DNA of 64,000 bases from Paramacrobiotus metropolitanus (Eukaryota > Tardigrada > Eutardigrada > Parachela > Macrobiotidae), in assembly GCF_019649055.1 (NCBI RefSeq), contig NW_026570323.1:434001-498000 (forward strand), given 5' to 3'. Below the pieces are notes generated by a model, which saw only the letters and a list, made by a program, of their open reading frames with translations, ran no database searches and had not been told where the DNA came from. Below, in pieces: positions 55,060 to 64,000 of the stretch (positions are counted from its first letter, which is position 1; each line of letters starts with the position of its first letter). The translations under genes were made by a program, and so were the position numbers.

Positions 55060-55437
55060 CCAAAGGGGAAAATGTGCGCACCCGGCGATTGTCTGTGTGC
55101 ATAGGTAATGCTGTGACTGCTGTCTCCCCAAAACACTTCCGGCAGCAAGGACCGATCACCTCTTCTATAAGTCCATATTTAATAATTTCGATCTGCATTT
55201 ATGCACAACTTTATCGCACGTGTTTTCTACTCTACCATAGTCTTTGCTATTCTACCTGTATATTCAGCTTCTCACGATTTATGTAGAATGTATGAAAACT
55301 TATTGTTGCTCATAACGTGAACAAAAGTAGCAACATAAAAAACGGTAATAAATAAACGTATCGAAAAAAATATCGAGTTCTCGAATCTCGAAATAACAAT
55401 TCCCAAAGACAGTTATCTGTAGAGCAATAAAGACCGA

Positions 55438-56290
55438 TATCTACAATTACGGTAATTCACAACATCACTTATGAGTTACTGCTTTTCCCTGGCGCAATGG
55501 GAAACCGTTGGTGTGGGACGTCACTGTTGCCGATACTTTCGCCCAAACCTACATAGGGCATACGTCAAGTGTTCCAGGAAGTGCAGCGGAAATAAGAGAA
55601 AATCATAAGCTACGGAAGTACGATGGACTCGCGGATCGCTACGTAGTACAACCTCTGGCTTTTGAAACTGCGGGAGCCCTTGGACGGCTAACAAAGAAAC
55701 TTTTTAAGGAGTTATCGAGGAAGATTTGCGAATGTAGCGGTAACCCATGGTCGGGGGAATTTTTGCGCCAGAGAATCAGTATTGAGATACAACGAGGAAG
55801 TGCAGTGTCTGTCCTCGGAACTTTCAATGATATGAGAGACAACGAAGATGTTTTTTTAGCATTTAGATTGGCTGGTCGGGAATAATTAGTGCCCGATGTT
55901 GTAAGGGCGGGACGCTCCGCCCTCCTGAGTAGCTATTCGCTGTTTCTGGGGATTTCCACCCCGCACATTTCTGCGCTGTTTTGACGGATCTGCAGCACAG
56001 TTGCACTGGCTGCAGAATCCTTCCTCTTTAGTCTGGTGTTGCTGCGCCACGGTGCGCATTAGATTCGGCAATAAAGCCTCATCCGGGTTCACCGCTGTTC
56101 GCTGCCGAGGATACGCGTGGCGCCCATACGGCCCCGCGTTATAATGTTGTTTTTCTTGACAGCTTTGCTGTGATTTTGTTGACACAGAATACTGCACTAC
56201 GATATAGCACTCCACGTTAGTAACATACTAACACCGTATTAAACGAGATTTGTATTTGTAATCTGTACTTGCTTCTTGCGCCTGTTGAAT
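55438..56290. mobile_element. Composite insertion specific to segmental copy 2
   Basis: Copy 1 runs uninterrupted from AATAAAGACCG to GCCGGCCATGAATAAAG (32682-32720); here about 850 bp intervene. The left part encodes a retroelement C-termin fragment on plus (55508-55885), the right part is the CNCAADPS module on minus (55900-56143), also found at 6942-7195. The two modules abut, so they probably arrived together as one chimeric element or as nested insertions. Confidence 0.75.
55508..55885 (+). pseudogene. Retroelement RT C-terminal fragment
   Basis: 125 aa open on plus, homologous to the end of the 51842-53239 protein: LVWDVTVADTFAQTY aligns with LVWDATFADTLAQSY, and the ends share RISIEIQRGSAVSVLGT / RISLAIIKGNAAAVLGT. 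It starts without ATG and lacks all polymerase motifs. The coding similarity begins near 55490. It is a 5'-truncated copy of a related but distinct element family. Confidence 0.75.
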
Positions 56291-56433
56291 TAAGCCGGCC
56301 ATGAATAAAGCACAATGTTATGTGTATTTCACAAGGTGAATCTTGCGATTTATCATGCATAAAGCGCGACTCACAATGCCTATACAAAATTACAAACCTG
56401 CCTCGGTACAAGCCAAGAATAAAAATTAATATA

Positions 56434-57482
56434 CAGTAAAACCTGTGACTTTGAACACTCGCGTAAATTGAACACTGGTGTACATTGAACGGTCTTTACG
56501 GAACCGGCGCGTCTCGTAGACTATAACACAGGGGGGACCTCGCGTATATTGAACACCTCTCTAAAGTGAACATTGAACAAATTAGCTGGAACGGATCTAA
56601 ATAGTTTCAGTAAAACCTGCGTACTTTGAACACTTGCGGTTCCAAATTTTTCGTTCAATGTAGACGGCTGTTCAATGTACAGAACAGCTGCCCCCAGGGG
56701 ACCGCCCTTGGAGACAGTGTTACTGCGCATAAAGCTGCCCCTGGAGGCGAACAGACGCCGCCTCAAGGGGGACAGCCGCGCTAGCAAGCCTTTTTACGCT
56801 ATTTTCGCGCATAACAAATCAAAAATCTTGTGGTGTTAAAGCTGTAACCAGCAAATGTCTAGTGACCTCCGGTCCGTTAACGCTTTTTTTTGTGTTTTTT
56901 CGCTTTTGAAACCAGATTCCGGCGCTTTGTTCATTTTCAAAAGGTCTAAATATTAGTAACTATTTAGATCCGTTCCAGCTAATTTGTTCAATGTTCACTT
57001 TACAGAGGTGTTCAATATACGCCAGGTCCCCCCTGTGTTATAGTCTACGAGACGCGCCGGTTCCGTAAAGACCGTTCAATGTACACCAGTGTTCAACTTA
57101 CGCGAGTGTTCAAAGTCACAGGTTTTACTGTACTAATACTCGTATTTAGACCTTTTGAAAATGAACAAAGCGCCGGAATCTGGTTTCGAAAGCGAAAAAG
57201 CACAAAAAAAAGCGTTAACGGACCGGAGGTCACTAGACATTTGCTGGTTACAGCTTTAACAAGATTTTTGATTTGTTATGCGCGAAAATAGCGTAAAAAG
57301 GCTTGCTAGCGCGGCTGTCCCCCTTGAGGCGGCGTCTGTTCGCCTCCAGGGGCAGCTTTATGCGCAGTAACACTGTCTCCAAGGGCGGTCCCCTGGGGGC
57401 AGCTGTTCTGTACATTGAACAACCGTCTACATTGAACGAAAAATTTGGAACCGCAGGTGTTCAAAGTACGCAGGTTTTACTG
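56434..57482. mobile_element. Nested pogo/Tigger-like TIR elements, non-autonomous
   Basis: Bounded by CAGTAAAACCTG (56434) and its inverse ending at 57482, with TA on both sides (56432-56433, 57483-57484). Segmental copy 1 has a single TA at the empty site (about 32838). Two related inverted pairs are interleaved: outer-left arm 56434-56605 pairs with 56960-57130; second arm from 56608 to about 56955 pairs with 57131-57482. The repeated TTGAACA/TTCAATGTA text is typical of pogo-type TIRs. There is no transposase ORF. TA target choice fits Tc1/mariner-pogo. Confidence 0.85.
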
Positions 57483-58089
57483 TACTTCTCTACCGGAACG
57501 TTATGCAGCACTTCCCGTACCGGCGGATGACTCGTACTATCGGTCCGCATACATGCAGTCCGGCATTTCGGTTCGTAGTAATTGCATGATGACAATGTGC
57601 TCCTATATATCCGGTTGACAATTGCTGCCAACTGTGACATGTTCGATCCCAAGTTCAACTGCTTGTTCTCGATTACTTCTACATTTTCATCTTACCTAGA
57701 GTTTATTCGAACAAAGACACATCTGTTGCAGAAATTGCACTACATCCGTGCATTTCTGCGCACTTTGCACATAAGACTGCCGATCGATGACATGTTTTTG
57801 CCCATTTGATTGTAGTCCAGGCTTCCAAGTCCGGCTATTTTTAGTGATCCAGCAAATCTTGCAAATCAGAATCTCCAGTGACTGCTTGTTTTACTGTTGC
57901 CGTAACACCGTCAATATGCAACCAGTGCAGCCCCCAATCCCAAAACTGCAAAACTCCACAGACTTCTAACATTCGTAAAGAAAACTGCGCGGTTCGCAGT
58001 AAACAAGGTCCGACAAATTTTCAGCGTCAGGCTCATACAAAAAAGAAAGATTTCTATAAAGCTCATATAAAAAATAAAGTGCAGTGAAA

Positions 58090-59778
58090 TTATTCACAAT
58101 ATTCTACGAGCAGTCTACAGAACGTGTGATAAGTACTATTCATAATCGAGAAATTCCTCTTACACCACATTATTTTCGTTTTCTGCCACGCCGCGACCAC
58201 TTCTTTGGGCAGCATCAGATCCTCAATTTTCGCGCATTTTTCCCGACCGTCAACTTCCACCACGTGCAGCCCGCCGCGCCGGTGACAGTAAGTCATGTCT
58301 TTCGCCGTTCCAGATTCGAACAGAATGACCCGTTGGCCCCGCTGCAGAATATCCGCAGCACGAATGACGTACTCGGGGGATCTGAACTGCTCACCGCTGA
58401 CGGTCTCCCGCAGCCACTCAACGACGACCTCCTCCGGTTCACAGTTCTCCTCCACTGTTTCGTGGAGGAGAACTTATTAATCGATTATAATCGCCGGATA
58501 CCAGTCGTCATCGTCGCAGTCCGCAAATACTAGCTCATCATAGCTGAAAATCGTCCCTGCGACCGTGAACCGCACAGAGCGGCGCGGAGCACTGGCAAAG
58601 GGCAGCGCCGGCCTGTCCTTGCTGTTTTTGTACATGTAAATGTTCCACAGCTCCGTTGGAAGCAACAAAGCATGCTGGAAAAAAGCATGGTTATCTTGCG
58701 TTTTCGCGCAGGCGGATTCGCGATGTACGAAGACGCAGGATGTACCTTGAGAGGACCACTGGCCATCTCCGCATCAGTTAACAACGGAAAGCGCAGCTGC
58801 AACAAGACGCTGCCCAGCATTTCTCGCCGGTTGGCGGGATGGATCCATGTTTCGGCGCCTGCAGGCCTCGACAGCCGATCTGCAACGGCGTAGCTGAAAC
58901 AAGCTTCGGAACATGGGGAGCTCGATTAAAAAAAGCGTTGCTTACGCCTCGACAGCCGTGTAGATGATGTTTTCCGGTGCCGCCAGTGTGTCGCGTTGTA
59001 CAATCATCTGGAGAGTCCGATGGCTCAGTGCCGAAAAGTGTTCCGATCGGAAAACGGCTCCATCCGAGGCGTCAATCAGATCCAGGCATTTCTCCACAAT
59101 ATTGTCGAAATCCGGACACCACAAGTTAGCCTGCAGATGACAGCACAAGTCAAGCAAAACCAATGGAGCAACTGCATAACATCATAACCAACATTTTCCA
59201 GAGCCAGAAGGCAGTTGTCGGAGTTGACGTGGTCTACAATGTGGCGACAGCAATGATCGACGAGCAATGGGAAGTCGTATTTATCCGCGCAGGACAAAGT
59301 TGAAAATGCATTCTCTAGACTGAGATCACCCACTGCATCCGAGTATACATAACTACAAAAACCATCAAACGTCTACGCTCAGAGTAACGGTTACCAAAAA
59401 ATGTAAAGAATCCACCAACCTGAGCATGTTAGCGAAGGCTTCGGAATGTCAGGGATTTCGATCACATCCTGATTATTCACAGCCAAATCCCCGTAGAACA
59501 TGGCGGGGAACACATCACTGCTCAGGCTCAGAAACATCCTACACAGAATTCATAATGGCCATCACCGCAAACGAAGTACAGATTCATGGGACCTCCTGTG
59601 GCAATAATCACTCGTACTTATGTGCATGGAAGATCTTCACTTCGCCATGATCGCGTCCCACAGCGAACTGCACGTCAGTCAGTTCGGCTGCAGTTAAGGC
59701 ACGCTGCATGCGACGGGCCACTCCATCCAGTGCGCCGCGACGTTGCAAATACATAGGGAAAGAAAAGTTGTCAGACAT
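58090..59778 (-). pseudogene. BTB-BACK paralogue E, multiple lesions
   Basis: All six exons are present: 59778-59618 (161 nt, ATG), 59538-59420 (119 nt, four bases lost near 59441), 59352-59193 (160), 59130-58946 (185, intact), 58879-58746 (134, two bases lost near 58845) and 58674-58090. Exon 6 contains a 13-bp snap-back hairpin (58443-58474) that introduces a stop at 58477, after WYPAIIID. BTB (LSCADKYDFPLLVDHC), BACK and the Tudor-like core are evident. Four independent lesions of different sizes make this a true pseudogene rather than a sequencing artefact. It is the counterpart of D1-D3 in the other segmental copy and head-to-head with F. Confidence 0.88.
58443..58474. repeat. 13-bp perfect hairpin in BTB E exon 6
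   Basis: 58443-58455 (AGTTCTCCTCCAC) is repeated inverted at 58462-58474 around the loop TGTTTC. In D1 the corresponding sequence continues CGTGCCCGATTATTA without the inverted copy, so it was inserted in E. Confidence 0.92.
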
Positions 59779-60346
59779 GCTGGATCATCCAATGAGCCTG
59801 CTCCGCGGATCGTGAGAGTTTGCGAAACAACTGACTTCTTAACAAGGAGCTTTGGAACAATTGTGAATCAGGACATAGCCAGTCAAAAAATCTGACTTCT
59901 AAGCCATGGAAACAAATGAGAAATGAAGGCGACGTCGTCAGGAAGCCAAATGTTCGTAAAATTTAAAGGAGAAAAATGGAAGTTCGTAGACATTTATGAT
60001 GCTAAGCAGCGCAATACTGCTGTCACCGGAAGTCGCAACCGGAAATGGATATCAACGCCACCCGTGGGGGTGAGCTCTGCGCTTATTCTGCGTATATGGC
60101 ATACCTACCGTGCCATCGTGTGCGTAATTGTGCCTCCAGTAACGTTGTCCACTGTCCGGTGGGGCAGTGATCTGCCTCCCACCCGAAGCGGCAGTGTGTT
60201 ACAGAAAAGCCATTCAATCTCGTACAATCAGCTGTTGCGACTACGCCTGGAGTTTTTCAACTTTCTGGAGATAGCAGATCACTTGATGTTTCACCAGCAG
60301 TGTTGCAGCCTTGCAGCTAAACTGCTAAAATATATTTCGTCCTTAT
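59779..60346. promoter_or_regulatory. Divergent intergenic region between BTB copies E and F
   Basis: Separates E (ATG 59778, minus) from F (plus). It contains ACCGGAAGT at 60025-60033 and ACCGGAAAT at 60038-60046, ETS-type sites, in a block conserved upstream of copy C. A long plus-strand frame through here is fortuitous, because the BTB exon of F uses another frame. Confidence 0.5.
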
Positions 60347-61204
60347 GTGATCTGTTCGTGGTCGACTCTGTTAAATCATGTCGGATTTGTGCAGTTTATT
60401 GTCGGGCGACTCGGGCGGAATCATGGTCAGGAGAAAATCTTCTCAACATCCAGGTACGATATTACAGACAGAGCACGGCTTGCTCCGTACAGAGCACGGT
60501 CGCTGTTTCTTGGCGTGCCCGTTATTGTACTGCGTTGTGGAATTTCGGAGCTAATGCATTTATATCACAGATACCGCATTTATGGTGAACGAATGTTGCA
60601 GGTGTATACTGAGCAGTAGCAGCGATGTCTTTCATACGATGTTTTACGGAAGCTTGCCCGAGAAGAGCGGCTGTGCTATCGACATTCCGGATACTCCTCC
60701 CACAGCTTTCCAGAAGATACTCGAGTGCGTTGCCACATGCTTAGCAGGTCGCACATATCGAATCCGTGGCTTTTTGTAAATTTGTACATGTTGTGTTGTG
60801 TAGGTTCATCTACACGGACGCGGTGGATGTGGCCACGGACGACGTTTTCCCTACGATGCAGTGTGCGGACAAGTACGATTTGTCACGCCTGGCAAAGCAA
60901 TGCTACGATTTCATCGTCCGAGATCTTCGAATTAACAACTGTCTGCTGCACTTGGAAAATGTCTGTCCTTATCAGTAGCCTCATTTCCGCGCTGGTTTAT
61001 TCGGCTTGGTTAATCGTAGGCACTTGTCTGGGTTGTTAGTAGCGACAATATCATAGAGGACTGCCTGCACTTCGTGGATATGCACTGCAAGAAAATCTTC
61101 CAGTTGGAACAATTCACTCAGCTGGCACAAAATACGCTACGAAAAATTCTGCAGCGGGACACTCTTTTTGCTGCTGAGCGCACCATTTTCGCCGCGGTGG
61201 ATAA

Positions 61205-61826
61205 GTAAGCGCACAATTGTCTAGAGTAGAGTGTATAATAACTGTACCTCTGCCCCTGATACTGTATTTAAATATATCCATGAACGCGTCGACTATAAAA
61301 CTATAATATTGTATATATAAGTGTCACGTATTGCCAAATACGCTGTTGTTTATTGCTGCTCGTACACAACTCGACTGACTATTTGCAGCTGGTATTCGCA
61401 GATACCGTTGCCGTTGCTAAGACATAGTATGACTCCATTACAATAAGCGCAGTGGGATATACAATACAAGCGGTTGCAACTTGCACATACGCGGGTATAC
61501 AGTAGTAGGGCCTCACGTTTCATGTGACTGTGAAGTATTGCATACAGATGTGTATATATGCTTTACCTTAGTAGTTAAGTTGAGTTCGTTTAATTGTATT
61601 TTATCTGCGATACTACAGATACAATACATTAAATAGTATAAAACGTAGCCAGCTCAAGCTGGTAGCGGAACGACAGGAAGTACAACAGCAGGAAGTAAGA
61701 AAAGAAACAGCACGTAGTTGCTGGGACAGCAGCGTACACGAAAGTGACCTGCACTTGTAATGGAGTACTGATCTACTCACTTAAACAACTTTAACTTTTT
61801 TGCGTATTCCGTTGCTCGATCTGCAG
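61205..61826. other. Intron 4 of BTB copy F
   Basis: About 620 bp, far longer than the same intron in the other copies (about 120-310 bp). No ORF or repeat recognised. Confidence 0.5.
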
Positions 61827-62591
61827 GTGGGCGGCGGCTATCTGCGCCCGAAACAATCTGGAGCCATCGCTGACTAACCGGCGCGAGGCGCTGGGTGACC
61901 TCGTTTACCTGATTCGCTTCCCGTTGATGACAGACAAGCAGCTCAACGACGGTCCCGCCAGCGTAAGTTGGTCCGGTTTGTTAGCAGCCGCTATCCATTT
62001 TATAAATGAAATATTGTCGGGATCGCATGCAGTTTCTGTACATTAACTAGGCTTTTTCAAACTGTGTCAGACCACTTAAGACCTTTTGTGAGATAAACTG
62101 GGCATACAATTTCCGTTCTGCAGAGTGGCTTGCTGAAGACATCCGAATTGTCAGAAATCCGCGTTTATAAGCACACCCAGGACCTACTGTATACAGGCCT
62201 AATAAGACGCCTGTGCAGTACGAGATGACGTAGCAGTAGATGAGACGGTTTAACACTGCAGCTGTGCAGAAAATAGTGAGTTATTACGTTTTACGACCTT
62301 CTCTAGTTTCAAATTGGTTTACAATCTTTGAGTTTTAAGAGTAAAATATATCTATGTTTTATCATTATTAAAATCTAGCGTGGAAGATGGTTTTACAAAG
62401 TGTAATTTGAAAAAGAAGCAGACTACTGCAACGACCGTGTAGCTCAAGCCATACTGCACTGTATTGTTCCATGCACGCTGTGCTGTGTTGCATTTGACTT
62501 TCTTCTGAAATCTTATCGGCTTTAAATACCTACGAAGGCATCATATATTTTTTTCCTTAATCTCCGTGTTGTAATACCAACGTGGGGCTTT

Positions 62592-62918
62592 TTATGGATC
62601 GAAGAAGCAGAAGGAAGCCCTTATATTAGTACTTACTGTTGAGGCGCTGACTGGGGAAATCAAGCGTCTGAGTGATATTTTATTCGACGAATCTGGTCCT
62701 CCTCTAGCTGTACGGTTCCTTAGATTTCGTAAATTGTTTTTAGAGTCTTGAGAGTTTGAGTCTTCGACCGTTTTCGAAGAATGCTTAATGCTGAGGTCTA
62801 ACAAAAGTGTAAACGAAAAATTGTTGACAGTGTTTGACGTAGCAGCAGGTGAGCTGGGGAAACAACAGTTATCGCAGAAAAAACTTCCCAGTTTAAAACT
62901 TTCCTCTTGTTTTTCCAT
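62592..62918 (-). other. Unassigned ORF within BTB F intron 5
   Basis: A 108-aa minus-strand frame starting MEKQEESFKLGSFFCDNCCF, followed by a Ser/Asn-rich basic stretch (NNLRNLRNRTARGG). A GTAAGT donor at about 62632 would cut it after ISPVSAS. It may be a first exon of a nested gene or a transposon ORF1 fragment. No partner exons were found. The family is not recognised. Confidence 0.25.
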
Positions 62919-63593
62919 CTCGTGGCAGAAATATGTTTCAGAAAATTCACTTATTTTATTTTGTATTACAAACTGTGTTCAATAATAACGGCAACTCTGA
63001 AAATCAACCCAAATCAATCCAGCATTCCGATGTTCTGCATTGGTAACTATTGATAACTGTCTGATCTACTTCGACGTTATCGAACCTCTTATTAGGCCTG
63101 TATACAGTAGGTCCTGGCACACCACATCGAAACCCCCGCTGCCGTTTGCTACGCGACCACGTACTGCCGGTTTGCACTTTCAAGAAAGCGAGGAAGTCTT
63201 TGTGCAAGGCAAACAGTACTGGTACCCGGCCGAAGTGATCAGACGATGCGGGACCGCCGTCGTCTGCTGGTCAATGGAACTGAAGCAGATCATAAAGGTC
63301 GAAACGGAGGAAATGGTGCGGGCCTCCGACGTCGTGACCAGTGGGCAAGCGATCGTGTGGTTAGATCCCGCGGCCATGTGGGACGCCGTCTGGAGGCAGT
63401 GTATAAGATGCCGGATGTGGGCGCTCATGTTATCGATGTGGCTGGCACAGAACGGATAGCGTGGATCGAGGAGATTGTTATAAAATGCGATCAAGTTGAA
63501 GCATGGAAGAAAGCGCAGGAGGCGAGCGGGGAGAGCAGCACACCGGAAGTTGCCAAGCGAAAACGTTCACTCGATGCGGCTGACCTTATGTGA

Positions 63594-64000
63594 CTTGCTG
63601 ACTGCCATTATATTTCCGCGAATTTACAGTTGACAGTGGGTCGTCATTGGCGTTAGGGTACGGGAATTTTTTAAAATTCGGTTTCTGTAATAAGAATGGC
63701 TAATGATCGAGTTGTGTGATCATTAATGGGTACTGCATGAAGCTCTAACAAAACTGCATGAACTATTGTGTACTGTATCCGTATCCTTCCTCATTTGCTG
63801 TGTATCCGCCGGAAGTAAAGTCGTACCCTATATACGAGGCCATCGCCTTGATTTTGTCGCAAGTTCGCAACTAATCGACTTGTACTCTGTATTTGTATGT
63901 GTTACCAAGCCATAGCTATTCGTGTAAACAAAGGTCAGGCGCGGTCGCAATAATGAAAATGAATAAATAAAAATCCAAGAACATCTAAATCTCGGGCGTA
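63594..64000. other. Intergenic, 3' of BTB copy F
   Basis: No gene seen. AATAAATAAA at about 63962-63971 could serve as a polyadenylation signal. Confidence 0.5.

Larger units (their letters stand above)
53603..58160. repeat. Segmental duplication, copy 2
   Basis: Collinear with 28196-33480: same intron-1 remnant, three CAP exons, 3' flank and BTB 3' end. It lacks CAP exon 1 and the two insertions of copy 1 but has two insertions of its own. Confidence 0.9.
60347..63593 (+). pseudogene. BTB-BACK paralogue F, probably non-functional
   Basis: Exons: about 60347-60453 (IVGRLGRNHGQEKIFSTS, no in-frame ATG found), 60602-60724 (SSDVFHTMFYGSLPEKS), 60804-60960, 61020-61204 (acceptor at 61019 chosen because it alone gives phase 0), 61827-61962 and a last exon from about 63110 to 63593. 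The last exon has the Tudor-like core (EEVFVQGKQYWYPAEVI) and shifts frame near 63395 before ending KRKRSLDAADLM. Its 5' border is not clear: the LLPTELW-type segment is missing. Intron 5 is about 1.1 kb. F is most like B in organisation and carries most of its BTB and BACK residues. The missing start codon and frameshift suggest decay, but both could be annotation or assembly problems. Confidence 0.7.

Noticed and set aside
59923-60588. Plus-strand 221-aa frame upstream of BTB F
   Set aside because: It crosses the conserved promoter-like block and the real BTB exon in the wrong frame. The BTB motif IFSTS reads in another frame.

Overview
This is an intron-containing animal genome segment. 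It has short introns (about 60-100 bp) with GT/AG borders, no operons, and many BTB-domain paralogues, retroelements and DNA-transposon remnants. A small invertebrate is likely. A tardigrade is my best guess from the compact introns and the expanded BTB-BACK family, but the sequence does not prove it.

Layout. 0.3-4.7 kb: a head-to-head pair of BTB-BACK genes (A broken, minus; B intact, plus). 6.2-9.0 kb: a 393-bp tandem repeat and dispersed repeats that cut off the 3' end of a third BTB copy (C). 9.5-10.4 kb: a terminal-inverted-repeat element. 11.0-11.2 kb: a small ORF. 11.4-17.05 kb: a long LINE retrotransposon. 17.07-19.0 kb: a 2-oxoglutarate/Fe(II) dioxygenase gene starting right behind the LINE. 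20.5 kb: a BTB relic. 22.6-25.4 kb: an alpha-1,3-fucosyltransferase (GT10). 26.9-31.4 kb: a secreted CAP-domain gene. 33.5-36.0 kb: three partial BTB copies fused by unequal exchange (D1-D3). 36.0-53.6 kb: a 17.6-kb repeat-rich block with a gag-like relic, a coiled-coil ORF, TGGAAC minisatellites, and a divergent gene pair (P-loop NTPase-like/PHD, minus; KDZ-transposase-like with a CxC5-like cluster, plus), then a 5'-truncated retroelement. 53.6-63.6 kb: a second copy of the CAP 3' exons, its 3' flank and BTB (E), followed by the divergent BTB copy F.

Two structures organise the window. First, 28.2-35.9 kb and 53.6-59.8 kb are copies of one segment, so each insertion present in only one copy can be read against an empty site. 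Second, A/B and E/F are copies of one divergent BTB pair and share promoter-like sequence.

The best candidate for an undescribed system is the divergent KDZ-like / P-loop-PHD pair at 44.0-51.25 kb, bracketed by TGGAAC minisatellites in opposite orientation. It may be a two-gene mobile element, but both genes carry frameshifts.

Caution: many otherwise well-conserved exons, including those of the LINE, lack a single base, often in a homopolymer. Some apparent pseudogenes may therefore be intact genes with residual assembly errors. No tRNA, rRNA or CRISPR array was seen.
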